From Verrucomicrobiota bacterium (GTDB taxonomy: Bacteria > Verrucomicrobiota > Verrucomicrobiia > Opitutales > Opitutaceae): a stretch of DNA of 46,241 nt. The translations under genes were made by a program, and so were the position numbers. The DNA is taken from contig JAEWNN010000234.1 of NCBI GenBank assembly GCA_023457035.1, positions 1 to 46,241 on the forward strand, given 5' to 3'. Positions 1 through 8,243 of the stretch are shown in pieces; the first letter of the stretch is position 1; each line of letters begins with the position of its first letter. The notes under the pieces were generated by a model, which had not been told where the DNA came from, did not search any database, and was given only the letters and a program-made list of their open reading frames with translations.

Positions 1-1
1 G

Positions 2-526
2 CAGCCCGCGATGAAGTGGGACGGCGAGTGGCACATCACCCTCGAGGTCTTCCGCGACCTCGGCCTGGCCTTCGCCGCCGTGCTCATCCTCATCTACATG
101 CTCATGGTCGGCTGGTTCAAAAGCTACCTCACCCCGCTCGTGGTGATGGCCGCGATCCCGTTCTCGCTCATCGGCATCCTGCCCGCGCACTGGGGCATGG
201 GCGCGTTCTTCACCGCCACCTCGATGATCGGCTTCATGGCCGGCGCGGGCATCGTCGTCCGCAATTCCATCATCCTCGTCGACTTCATCGAGCTGCGCCG
301 CTCGCACGGCCTCTCGCTGCGCGATGCCGTCGTCGAGGCCGGCGCCGTGCGGTTCCGCCCGATGCTGCTCACCGCGCTGGCGGTCGTCGTCGGCGCGAGC
401 GTGATCCTCGCCGACCCGATCTTCCAGGGCCTCGCGATCAGCCTCATGTTCGGCGAAATCGCCTCACTCCTCGTCAGCCGCATGGCCGTGCCGGTGCTGT
501 ACTTCATGGCCAACCGGAAAACGTGA
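2..526 (+). CDS. RND-family efflux permease, C-terminal fragment
   Basis: This is the last ~174 residues of an inner-membrane RND (AcrB/HAE1-type) proton-driven efflux permease. The reading frame is open to the left edge, so the gene starts outside the window. Several hydrophobic helices are visible (for example around FAAVLILIYMLMVGW), followed by a GAGIVVRNSIILVDFIE segment and the closing FGEIASLLVSR helix, which match the final membrane block of the family. It is followed after 137 bases by a rhodanese and then a thioredoxin on the same strand, which suggests a link to sulfur or thiol stress; that is inference. The substrate cannot be told from this part. The family call is firm. Confidence 0.9.
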   Translation, partial: QPAMKWDGEWHITLEVFRDLGLAFAAVLILIYMLMVGWFKSYLTPLVVMAAIPFSLIGILPAHWGMGAFFTATSMIGFMAGAGIVVRNSIILVDFIELRRSHGLSLRDAVVEAGAVRFRPMLLTALAVVVGASVILADPIFQGLAISLMFGEIASLLVSRMAVPVLYFMANRKT

Positions 527-537
527 TCGACGGGCAG

Positions 538-558
538 GGCGGTTCCTCCGAAACCGCC
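538..558 (+). repeat. Hairpin after the RND gene
   Basis: Arms GGCGGTTC and GAAACCGCC (one-base bulge) flank a CTCC loop, 11 bases after the RND stop. It has the arm length and TCC loop of the hairpin family seen at 7646, 13740 and 32381, but the flank is CAGG rather than GTAGG. It could act as a terminator; there is no T tract. Confidence 0.5.
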
Positions 559-632
559 GCAACGTCCGCTCTCGGTACGGGTCATTGTGCCCAGCACGAA
601 CGTCCCAGAGAAACGTCCTACCCTCACATCAC

Positions 633-663
633 CCATCGTCCATCTTCCATCCGCCATTCCCAG
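633..663 (+). repeat. Heptanucleotide array A, against rhodanese start
   Basis: Four 7-base units in register (CCATCGT, CCATCTT, CCATCCG, CCATTCC) are followed by CAG and then the ATG at 664. This is a degenerate STRR-like array whose C-rich strand points into the gene. Confidence 0.75.
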
Positions 664-1080
664 ATGCCTTCGCCCACCATCAACTTCGCCCAGCTTGTCT
701 TCATCGCGCTCGCGTTCGTCGCGGCCTTCGTCGTCCTGCGCCCCCTGCTCTTCGGCGGTCGGCGCGTGGGCGCCCCCGAAGCCAGCCAGCGCGTTGCGGC
801 CGGTACTGCCGTGCTGATCGACGTCCGGGAGCCCGGCGAGTGGCGAGCCGGCGTCGCCGCGCCGGCACAGTTGCTCGCGTTCAGCGACCTCAACGGCGAC
901 CGCCGCCAGTGGGCCCCGTTCCTCGCCGCCCACAAGGACAAGGAGTTGATCCTCTACTGCGCTTCCGGCCTGCGCTCCGGCCAAGCGGTTATCCGCCTGA
1001 AGAAGGAAGGCTTCAACGCCACCAACCTCGGCGGCCTCCGCCGCTGGGCCAGCGCGGGCCTGCCGACACGCACACCGTAG
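664..1080 (+). CDS. Membrane-anchored single-domain rhodanese
   Basis: This 138-residue protein has an N-terminal membrane helix (about residues 10-29) and then one rhodanese domain. Family landmarks are the LIDVREPGEW segment (51-60) and the active-site loop CASGLRSG with Cys99 and Arg104. Rhodaneses carry sulfane sulfur on that cysteine, so transfer or detoxification of sulfane sulfur at the membrane is likely. The ATG was chosen because the preceding bases are a repeat array and the protein then begins just before the helix. It closely resembles the lipoprotein rhodanese at 7836, and the two are probably duplicates. A thioredoxin follows on the same strand. The physiological substrate is unknown. 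Confidence 0.88.
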   Translation: MPSPTINFAQLVFIALAFVAAFVVLRPLLFGGRRVGAPEASQRVAAGTAVLIDVREPGEWRAGVAAPAQLLAFSDLNGDRRQWAPFLAAHKDKELILYCASGLRSGQAVIRLKKEGFNATNLGGLRRWASAGLPTRTP

Positions 1081-1179
1081 GGCTTTTCACAACTCTGAGT
1101 GCCGACGCCCGGTTGCGCAAAGCCGCTCACTCGAGCAAGCGGTGCCAGCGCGCTCTCGCCGTCCAGCGAACAACCATCC

Positions 1180-1203
1180 GTAGGGTGCGACCTTGGTCGC
1201 ACC
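1180..1203 (+). repeat. GTAGG hairpin H1
   Basis: GTAG(G) is followed by a perfect 9-bp stem, GGTGCGACC and GGTCGCACC, around a TT loop. It lies between the rhodanese and thioredoxin genes and belongs to the variable-stem hairpin family described in the findings. Confidence 0.7.
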
Positions 1204-1247
1204 GATCCCCCCCTCGCGCAGCCCCCCTCACCGCAACCACCATCCCT

Positions 1248-1304
1248 CCACTGCCCACCGTCCACCGCCCACTGCCAACCGTCCACCGTTCCCCACCTAC
1301 CACC
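1248..1304 (+). repeat. Heptanucleotide array B, against thioredoxin start
   Basis: Eight 7-base units run in register: CCACTGC, CCACCGT, CCACCGC, CCACTGC, CAACCGT, CCACCGT, TCCCCAC, CTACCAC. One base then separates the array from the ATG at 1305. The array replaces the usual leader and no Shine-Dalgarno sequence is present. Confidence 0.85.
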
Positions 1305-1718
1305 ATGATCACTCGTCTTCTCACCCTCCTCGCTCTCACGGTCGCCCTCACCGGCTGCGCCAAGTCCTCCGATACGCCCACCAGCGCCTCCGCCGCGCAG
1401 CACGAAGTGACCGATTTCGCGGCCGACGTCATCACGCGCAGCGCCACCGTCCCTGTCGTCGTCGACTTCTGGGCCCCGTGGTGCGGTCCCTGCCGCATGC
1501 TCAAGCCCACCATCGAGAAGGCCGCCGAGGAGGCGAACGGCCGCTGGACGCTCGTGGCCGTGAACGTCGACAACCACGGCGACCTCGCCCAGCGGTTCGG
1601 CATCCGCAGCATCCCGAACGTGAAGCTCTTCCACCGCGGCGTGGTCGTCGCCGAGTTCGTCGGCGTGAAATCCGCGTCCGAGCTCCGCGCCTGGCTCGAC
1701 GCCAACCTGCCGAAGTAG
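1305..1718 (+). CDS. Lipoprotein thioredoxin
   Basis: This 137-residue thioredoxin has a lipoprotein signal peptide (residues 1-17) with lipobox LTGC, so Cys18 should be lipidated. A short Ser/Thr/Ala linker precedes the thioredoxin fold, which carries VDFWAPWCGPC with redox cysteines 60 and 63 and the cis-proline segment IRSIPNVKLF. It would act as a dithiol reductase or oxidoreductase on the periplasmic side of a membrane. A thioredoxin-like CGPC motif on a lipoprotein, next to a membrane rhodanese, points to removal of sulfane sulfur or upkeep of exported thiols; this is inference. The start is the ATG directly after array B and is fixed by the signal peptide. Confidence 0.9.
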   Translation: MITRLLTLLALTVALTGCAKSSDTPTSASAAQHEVTDFAADVITRSATVPVVVDFWAPWCGPCRMLKPTIEKAAEEANGRWTLVAVNVDNHGDLAQRFGIRSIPNVKLFHRGVVVAEFVGVKSASELRAWLDANLPK

Positions 1719-1760
1719 GACCGGTTTCCGCCCGCCCTCCCGGCGGGGTGTGCCCCATGC

Positions 1761-2204
1761 TCAGGTCCGTGCCTTGCCGCGTGAGCGGGGCGCGGCCGGA
1801 TCTGCCGGCCGGCACGCCAGCACGAGCAGCCCCGCGCCCACCGCGAGCAGGATGGCGTGGCCCGCGGAGAACCGCGCCTGCGCCTCGAGTAGGTTCACGC
1901 GCGGCCAGGCGGCGAGGTACCGCACCGGCGCCGGCCCTATGGCGACGCCGGCCCCGACCGCGTTGCCCACCACCGTCGCAGAACCCTCGATGCGGCGGCC
2001 GTCGGGCAGTGTGAAATGGTAGCCGACGCCGTAGTCGTAGCGGTTGCGCTCGGCGGTGTTGCGCTCGCCGCCCTGCCGGCGGACCTCGGTGACCGTACCG
2101 AGCGTGCGCGTGCCCCAGAGCCGCAGCGCCGGCGCGAGCACCGCGTAGCCGGCCAGCACGAGACCGAGCAACAGCAGAAAGGCGCGGGTGGCTACGGTCT
2201 TCAC
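1761..2204 (-). CDS. DUF3592-like two-helix membrane protein
   Basis: This 147-residue protein starts with GTG. A hydrophobic helix lies at about 7-28, a polar middle domain at about 30-105 (VTEVRRQ, YHFTLPDGRRIEG, WPRVNL), and a second helix at about 112-130. The order resembles DUF3592 membrane proteins, whose function is not known. The start lies only 13 bases after the stop of the 1750-residue secreted protein, so the two are probably cotranscribed. The C-terminus is basic and rich in Pro and Arg. An accessory or protective role for the large neighbour is possible but unsupported beyond position. Confidence 0.65.
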   Translation of the reverse strand: MKTVATRAFLLLLGLVLAGYAVLAPALRLWGTRTLGTVTEVRRQGGERNTAERNRYDYGVGYHFTLPDGRRIEGSATVVGNAVGAGVAIGPAPVRYLAAWPRVNLLEAQARFSAGHAILLAVGAGLLVLACRPADPAAPRSRGKART

Positions 2205-2217
2205 GGGAAACGGCGGC

Positions 2218-5200
2218 TCACTTGAAGAGCGACTGGGTCAGGTCCGAGAGATCCTGGATCGTCTCCATGATGCCCTTGCCGCCGGTGGAGAGCGCCACGG
2301 CGTCGTCCCACTGGCTGGGCGGGAGATCGGCGCGGCCGATGGCGGCGAAGCTCTCGTGCACCTTGGCGAACCGCTCGCGGGCGGCCTCGAGGCGGGCGAG
2401 GTTGTGCTTGTCGGAGGCGGTGAGTTTCGCGGCGGGGACCTTCCGGAGCGCGGTGAGCTTGGCGTCGATGAACGGAAGGAACTTGCCCTCCAGGTCCTTG
2501 GCGGTGCCACGGCAGGCCTCGCGCACGCCGGCCAGCCGCGAGAGGCTCTTGTCCTGGAGCATCTCCCCCGCCTTAAACAGCGTTACATCCGAGGCCTGAC
2601 GCACCCACTGCGGGTCGAGGCTGTCCATGATCTCGTCGACATTCGAGAGGTCCTTGCGGATGTGGAGCACGGCCATCATGCGGTACGCCTCGGGGTCGAC
2701 GCGGCTGGTCATCTTCTCCCAGGCCTGCGGGGCGCTGCCGCCGGTGGCGCGACGGTAGGCGCGGTTCCACGCCTCCTGGGCGTCGAGCTGCCACTGGTGC
2801 CGGCTCACGGGCTGGCCGTTCTTGGTCAACCAGACGTTGCGGCGCAACGTGGTGGTGCCGTCGGGATTGCGGGTCGGTATCCAGTCGGGCTGCTCCTTGA
2901 GGGCCTGGTCGAAGTCCATGCCGGTCGAGCCCGCGCTGGCGGCGTTGCGCATGGCCACGATCTCGTGGTCGCTGTAGCCGGCCTCCTTCATGAGCGCGTG
3001 GTAGTCGGCGCGGACGCGGGTGTGGATCTGGTCGAGCGCCTGGTCGTAGAAACGACCGACGGCGGGCTGCGCCTTGTACTTGAGAACTCCTTTCGCGGCC
3101 GGGTTGCCGTTGAGCGCGGCGGTGGCCCCGAGCACCTTCTCGTGCAGTCGCTTCACCTCCGCCTCGGGCGCGCCGTCGTGCACGGCCTTGCGCCAGGCAT
3201 GGTACTCGCCCACGAAGCCCTCGACCTGCACCTCGGCCGCGCGGAGCTCGGCCTCGTAGCGGGCCACGTCGTCGGCGCCGCCCGCGCCGGCCGGGCGCTG
3301 GGCGAGCGCCGCCGGGGCGTTCGCCTGCTTGGGCGCGCCGCCGAGCGAGTCGGCCTGCTTGAGCGCACCGGCCTCGGGCAGGTCGCCGCCTTTGCCCAGC
3401 TTGCCGAGGAGGAAGGGCACGCCCTTGTTGAGCAGCAGCGAGGTGCCGCCGGCCTTCGCGGCGCCCGACCAGCCGTCCTGACAGTAGCCGTCGTAGGTGC
3501 TCCAAGCGAGGTCGACGGCATCGGAATACGTCGAGACGGACTGTTTCACGCCGGTGAGCAGGTCCTTCTCGGCCCAGCCGGTGGCGAACTGGTAGGTCAG
3601 CGCGAGCGCCTGCGGCCCGCCGACCATGCTGCAGACCATCATGCCGGTGTCGGCGCCGGTCTTGATGTTCTCGATGGCGGAGACCTGCGCCTCCTTCCAG
3701 GCGAGATCCTCGTCCAGCTTGGCCAGCCGGGCCTCGGTGTGGCCCTGCCATTTGAGCTTCAGGGCGTCGTTGAGCTTCCGGTACCGCTCGAGTCCGAGCG
3801 GCGCCTCGTCGCGGATCTTCCGGAGGGTGTCGAGCGCCTGCGGGCGCTCGGCGGCGGGGAGCAGCTCGACGTAGCGCGCGGCCAGCTCCTGCTGCGACTC
3901 CACGGCCTCGAGGTGGCGGATGTTGTCCTCGATGTTGCGGCGGAATTGTGCGCGGGCCATCACGTCGAACGGCGTCTCGGTGCGCCGGTATTCGCCGGTC
4001 TGGAGCTGGCGCACGGTGTCCTGCGCGGCGATGGCGTTGGAGTTCGCGTTGATGAGGTTGAACTGGAGCGCGGCGAGACGCTTCTGCTGGTCGGCGGTGG
4101 GCGGCTGGCCGCCCTTGCGGACCTCGGCCTGCAGCGCCGCGAGGTCCTGCTGGTACTGCTGCGCGCGCTTCTGTTCGTAGAGGATCGTGGTCTCGTGGAA
4201 CGCGATGGTCTCGGCCTTCGCCCGGCGTTCGGCGGCCTGCCGCTCCTTGTCGGCCGCGGCGTCGGCGGCGGGCTTCGCGCCCTTCGCGGGCGCCGGCTGG
4301 CGCGCGGCCAAGGCGAGCTCGTCGCCCATCTTGGCCGCGAGCGCGGCGGCCTCCTCGGGCGTCATGATCCGGCGCTTGTAGTGGTAGCGCACACCCGCGA
4401 GGCCGAGCGGCGCGGTGGGGCCGCCCACCGCCGCGAGCCGGGCGATGGTGTCGCCCAAGGCGTCGCCGCGCGCGGCGGGCTTGGTGTCGGAGTTGATCAA
4501 CAGCGAGATGGTCGCCTCCTCGCCGTTGAGCTGGTCGGCGGTGCAGGCGAGCGGAGTCGTCTCCTTGACCTTGGCCGCGGCGGAGCGCAGGTGCGGCGTG
4601 AGCAGGTGCGCTCGCTGCTCGTCGCCGCCGGACGGGGTTGCGGTGGCCAGCAGGTCGGCAAACGCGGCCGGCAGCAGCGCCTTCTGGCGCGGCGCCGTCA
4701 CCTCGCGGGCGGCGGTGATCTCAACCTCGAACCGCCCGCCGGCCTGCGCGAGCACGGGCGGCGGCGGAGTCCACGCGAGTTCGTAGGCGACGCTCAGCGT
4801 GTCGTAGGCCACGCCGGGATCGCCGCGCGCATCGACGACCTTCTGCACGTCGCGGCAGCGGATGCCGTTGGGCGCCACCTCGGTGGTGCGGGCCGCGACG
4901 AGCTGCGGGAAGGGCTCGAGTCCGTCGTTGCGCTTGATCAGGCGGCGGAACACCGCGTCGGCCGCCGGGTTCACGTCCGAGAGCTGCCATTGGGGCACCC
5001 AGGGATCGTTGCCCGGGACGACGGCGGTCCGCTCCAGGACCCAGAAGATGTGTTCGGCGGGGATCGGCTGCGGAAACGGGAGCGACGGTGCGAGCGTCTC
5101 GAACGCGCGTTGCTCGCCCTCGAACTCGGCCAGGATCGCCTTCTCCTGTTTGCGGAAGTCGGACTCCCAGCCGCGCCAGTCGAACTCGTCGTCGGTGGGC

Positions 5201-7470
5201 GGTCGTTGATACTGCACGCCGGTAGCGATATAAGTGCGACTGCGCACGGAATAGACGAGTTTGCCCGGCGGGCGCTGGCCCTTCGCGACGGCGGCCGCCG
5301 CCCGTTCGGAGAAGTCGTTGTTCGCCGGGTTGATGCCCGGCGGGCCGAGCGTGTACTCGGTCTCGGTAAAGCCGTCCTCGGTGACGCGGAGTTCGGTGCG
5401 GGAGAGATCGCTGCCGCCGCCGTAGCAGACGAAGACCCCGTCGCCCCGCTCCTCAAACACCTGGGTCCAGGAGTTCTTGTTTCCCGCCGGGAAGGTCTCG
5501 CAGACGTAGAAGAGGACCCGGTTGCCACCGATGCTCTTCAACGGCTGGTAGTAGACGCTGCGGCCCGTCTCCGGGTCGTATTCGACCTTCAGCGCCGCGG
5601 GGTCCGGCGGCTGACGGAAGCCGACGTCGAAGGGGTCCTGCACCGTCTGGTGGCGGGAGGGTTCGTATTCGCCGGAGAGCGCCAGCGGCCGGTCGAGATT
5701 GCGCAACAGACTCTTGGCGGCGGCGAACTGTTCGGCGACGCGCGCCTTGATGAGGGCGGCGTCGGGCAGTTCGCCGAGCGCGGCGAGCGCCTGCACGGCC
5801 TGGTCGCAGGCGCGCTGGAGGCCCTTGAGCAGCGCGGCGTGCTGCCCGGCGCGCCGCATCGCCTCGTGGGCGGCGGCGTGGTTGCCGCAGAGCCGGGCGG
5901 TGCGCGCCTGATCGAGCAGGTTGTCGTAGCCCTGCATGGCCTTCACCAGCGCGGCGCGCAACGCGAGGATCTCGCCGAGCAGGGGCGAGGCGGCGTTTAG
6001 GTACTCGATACAGACGTCGGCCGGGTAGTCCTCGATCGCGGCCCAGCGGGCGTCGAAGGTCTTGCGCGCCTCGTCGGTCAGCGGGCCGGCGAGCTCGGCC
6101 ATGGCCTGGCGCACCGCGGCGACCGCGCCGAGGTACTGCAACGAGTTGAAGGCGCGCGGGTCGAGGCGCGGCGCCACCGGGGTGGCGCGGGCCTGGGCGA
6201 GCATCGTGGAGAGCGGGGGCAACGGCGGCAGCTGCTTGAACGCGGCCAGCGCCGCCGGATCGTCGTCGGGCTGCACCGTGGCGGCGGCGGCGCGAGCCGG
6301 CGGACGTGCCGGTTCCTTCGTGACAGCAACGCCGGGCTTCGGTTTTGCCGCGGCGGCCGCCGGCGCCGGCGCGCTCCGGGTAGCCGCGCGGAGGCCGGTG
6401 GCCGGCGCGGGGGCGGCGGCGAAAGTCGCGCCGGGGTTCTCCTTGAGCACGAACTGGCGGAGTTCGTCGGCGTAGGCATCTCCGGGGTGGAACTGCCGGA
6501 AGGCGTGCCACTGCGCGGCGGCGGCCGTCGGGTTCTTGGCGAGGGCGTGGAGCATGACGAGCGAGGCGCGCCCGCCGCGGTTGGTGGGGTGGAGCTCCAA
6601 CGCCCGGGTGAACGCCGCGATCGCGCGCTCGGTCTGGCCGAGGTTGTGGTGGACCATGCCGAGGTCGCGGTGCACCGCCTCGTTCTCCGGCTCGGCGGCG
6701 CGGGCCTGCTCCAGCCATGGCAGCGCCGCCGCGTGATCGCCGGCAGCCATCTCCACCTCGGCCCGCTCGACGAGGAAGTCGGCGGTGCGCTTGAGCGCGA
6801 GCGCGCGGTCGAGGTCCTTCCGGGCGGCGGCGACGTTCTTCATCCGTTTGTGGCACATGCCACGGAAGTAGTAGGCTTCCGGACTCCGCGGATCCTTCGC
6901 GACCGCCTCCTCGAAGGCGGCGAGCGCGCCGGGCAGGTCCTTCTTGTTGAGCAGAAGATTGCCCCGGCCCATGGGCGCCGCGGCCGTGGTGCGCGTCACC
7001 ACGCGCTGGATTCTGAGGTTGCGCAGAAACTTCCGGTGCTCCGCGGACACCGTGCCGGGAACGGGCACGCGCAGCGCGATCGGATAGACGAGCCGGCCCT
7101 TGGCCGCGGCGCCGCGGTAGAGCACGAAGCCTCCCTCGGGCCGGCCGACGCCGAACCACGTCGTGTCGACCAGGCCGAGCTGGAGCGCGTCGGCGGGCGT
7201 CGCGTCCGGGTCGACGCGTTGCAGCTCCGCACGGATCGTTGCCATCACAGCGTCGGGCGCGGCCTCGACACCGGCCTCGGGCAGGATCACGAGCAGGTCG
7301 CCGGCGCGCGGGTCGGTCACGCGGATCACCTGGCCACCGAACCGGGCGTCGAGCGTGGCCTCACGGGTCCAGGGCAGCTGATTGTCGGGGATCGTGAATT
7401 TGCCGAGATCGGTCGCGCGGGCGGCGAGGCCGAGGCAAAGCATGAGAAACCAGAGGATGGAGCGGCGCAT
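2218..7470 (-). CDS. Giant secreted TPR protein of unknown function (1750 aa)
   Basis: A signal peptide (about residues 1-19) starts at an ATG. A globular domain (20-160) precedes TPR repeats at about 168-310, recognisable from repeated units such as AFEEAVAKDPRSPEAYYFRG and AFTRALELHPTN. An Ala/Pro-rich linker lies at about 345-400. Long helical regions flank a beta-rich middle (about 620-760), and a charged, Gln-rich likely coiled coil lies near 1060-1200. A glycine- and alanine-rich stretch (about 1280-1400) leads to a C-terminal module with GS-x3-DFD at about 1511-1518, followed by a Trp/Arg-rich helical region. I do not recognise the C-terminal module. The overall build recalls large exported multidomain or polymorphic-toxin-like proteins, but no toxin motif is certain. 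The DUF3592-like gene follows after 13 bases. Confidence 0.8.
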   Translation of the reverse strand: MRRSILWFLMLCLGLAARATDLGKFTIPDNQLPWTREATLDARFGGQVIRVTDPRAGDLLVILPEAGVEAAPDAVMATIRAELQRVDPDATPADALQLGLVDTTWFGVGRPEGGFVLYRGAAAKGRLVYPIALRVPVPGTVSAEHRKFLRNLRIQRVVTRTTAAAPMGRGNLLLNKKDLPGALAAFEEAVAKDPRSPEAYYFRGMCHKRMKNVAAARKDLDRALALKRTADFLVERAEVEMAAGDHAAALPWLEQARAAEPENEAVHRDLGMVHHNLGQTERAIAAFTRALELHPTNRGGRASLVMLHALAKNPTAAAAQWHAFRQFHPGDAYADELRQFVLKENPGATFAAAPAPATGLRAATRSAPAPAAAAAKPKPGVAVTKEPARPPARAAAATVQPDDDPAALAAFKQLPPLPPLSTMLAQARATPVAPRLDPRAFNSLQYLGAVAAVRQAMAELAGPLTDEARKTFDARWAAIEDYPADVCIEYLNAASPLLGEILALRAALVKAMQGYDNLLDQARTARLCGNHAAAHEAMRRAGQHAALLKGLQRACDQAVQALAALGELPDAALIKARVAEQFAAAKSLLRNLDRPLALSGEYEPSRHQTVQDPFDVGFRQPPDPAALKVEYDPETGRSVYYQPLKSIGGNRVLFYVCETFPAGNKNSWTQVFEERGDGVFVCYGGGSDLSRTELRVTEDGFTETEYTLGPPGINPANNDFSERAAAAVAKGQRPPGKLVYSVRSRTYIATGVQYQRPPTDDEFDWRGWESDFRKQEKAILAEFEGEQRAFETLAPSLPFPQPIPAEHIFWVLERTAVVPGNDPWVPQWQLSDVNPAADAVFRRLIKRNDGLEPFPQLVAARTTEVAPNGIRCRDVQKVVDARGDPGVAYDTLSVAYELAWTPPPPVLAQAGGRFEVEITAAREVTAPRQKALLPAAFADLLATATPSGGDEQRAHLLTPHLRSAAAKVKETTPLACTADQLNGEEATISLLINSDTKPAARGDALGDTIARLAAVGGPTAPLGLAGVRYHYKRRIMTPEEAAALAAKMGDELALAARQPAPAKGAKPAADAAADKERQAAERRAKAETIAFHETTILYEQKRAQQYQQDLAALQAEVRKGGQPPTADQQKRLAALQFNLINANSNAIAAQDTVRQLQTGEYRRTETPFDVMARAQFRRNIEDNIRHLEAVESQQELAARYVELLPAAERPQALDTLRKIRDEAPLGLERYRKLNDALKLKWQGHTEARLAKLDEDLAWKEAQVSAIENIKTGADTGMMVCSMVGGPQALALTYQFATGWAEKDLLTGVKQSVSTYSDAVDLAWSTYDGYCQDGWSGAAKAGGTSLLLNKGVPFLLGKLGKGGDLPEAGALKQADSLGGAPKQANAPAALAQRPAGAGGADDVARYEAELRAAEVQVEGFVGEYHAWRKAVHDGAPEAEVKRLHEKVLGATAALNGNPAAKGVLKYKAQPAVGRFYDQALDQIHTRVRADYHALMKEAGYSDHEIVAMRNAASAGSTGMDFDQALKEQPDWIPTRNPDGTTTLRRNVWLTKNGQPVSRHQWQLDAQEAWNRAYRRATGGSAPQAWEKMTSRVDPEAYRMMAVLHIRKDLSNVDEIMDSLDPQWVRQASDVTLFKAGEMLQDKSLSRLAGVREACRGTAKDLEGKFLPFIDAKLTALRKVPAAKLTASDKHNLARLEAARERFAKVHESFAAIGRADLPPSQWDDAVALSTGGKGIMETIQDLSDLTQSLFK

Positions 7471-7645
7471 GGGGCGGTGGTCTCGATCGTTGGGGTGCTG
7501 ACAGGGCGGGAATCGACCGCTGGGAGCGGTCGTCGCGGCTGTCGCCGGGGCAGCAGGATGTTGAAGGCTTCACCGCGCAGGGCAAGCGACGGCTCGGCCG
7601 CCAGGCCCTGGCCATAATCCTCACGACACAATCGGGCTTGCCTCG

Positions 7646-7671
7646 GTAGGGACGCCGCTCCGCCGGCGTCC
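7646..7671 (+). repeat. GTAGG hairpin H6
   Basis: GTAGG leads into arms GGACGCCGC and GC-C-GGCGTCC (one-base bulge) around a TCC loop. It faces hairpin H7 immediately to the right. It lies between divergent genes, which argues against a simple terminator role. Confidence 0.65.
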
Positions 7672-7673
7672 GC

Positions 7674-7699
7674 GGTCGGCGCGGAGCGCCGGCCCAACC
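7674..7699 (-). repeat. Facing hairpin H7
   Basis: Arms GGTCGGCGC and GCGCCGGCC (one G-T wobble) surround GGA on the plus strand, which is a TCC loop when read on the minus strand. The minus-strand flank is GGTTG instead of GTAGG. With H6 it forms a pair of facing hairpins. Confidence 0.6.
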
Positions 7700-7835
7700 C
7701 GCAGACCCCTTCACCTTTTGTGCAGTTCAACCCGGGCTTCGTGAGGCCCCGAGGCCGTGGTCGCGCCGCCGGTGCGTTTCGCGTTTGGTGTGACCGCGGG
7801 ATCGCATAGCGTGCCGCACCATCCGCCATCAAACG

Positions 7836-8243
7836 ATGCGCTCCACCCTTCACCTCCCGCTCGCCTTTCTGCTGCTCGCCCTCACCGCCTGCGGCGCCGA
7901 TGTCGCCCGGCTCACGCCCGCCGAGGCCGCGCAACGTGTCGCCGCCGGCGCCGCCGTGCTGATCGACGTTCGCGAGTCCGCCGAGTGGGCACAGACAGGA
8001 ATTGTCGCCGGCGCGACCCCGCTCGCGTTGAGCGATCTGCGCGGCGAGCGCCGCGACTGGAAGCCGTTCCTCGCCGCCCACAAGGACCGCGAGCTGATCC
8101 TCTACTGCCGCACCGGCAACCGCTCCGGCCAAGCCGCCACGCTCCTCGCCGCCGAGGGCTACCGCACCGCCAACGCCGGCGGCCTGCGCGACTGGCTTGC
8201 GGCCGGGCAGAAGGTTGCGCCGTCGCCGCACAAGATACCATGA
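7836..8243 (+). CDS. Lipoprotein rhodanese
   Basis: This 135-residue protein has a signal peptide ending in lipobox LTAC (Cys19), followed by one rhodanese domain. The VLIDVRESAEW segment (41-51) and the active-site loop CRTGNRSG with Cys91 are clear. It shares long stretches with the membrane rhodanese at 664 (for example PFLAAHKD and ELILYC), so the two look like paralogs that diverged in how they are anchored. The stop codon overlaps the ATG of the YeiH-type transporter gene (ATGA), so the two are translationally coupled. Sulfur handling outside the cytoplasm, linked to anion export, is the likely theme. Confidence 0.9.
   Translation: MRSTLHLPLAFLLLALTACGADVARLTPAEAAQRVAAGAAVLIDVRESAEWAQTGIVAGATPLALSDLRGERRDWKPFLAAHKDRELILYCRTGNRSGQAATLLAAEGYRTANAGGLRDWLAAGQKVAPSPHKIP

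Larger units (their letters stand above)
7471..7835. other. 365-base divergent intergenic region
   Basis: This spacer separates the divergent 1750-residue protein gene and the rhodanese gene. It holds two hairpins facing each other (7646-7671 and 7674-7694) and two short heptads (CCATCCG, CCATCAA at 7819-7832) just before the rhodanese ATG. Promoters for both genes must lie here, but I see no clear -35/-10 pair. No coding sequence is convincing. Confidence 0.6.

Noticed and set aside
2188..6000. Very long plus-strand open frame opposite the giant protein gene
   Set aside because: Its product is low-complexity, rich in Gly, Arg and Val, without domains, and mirrors the real minus-strand gene; it is a GC-rich shadow.
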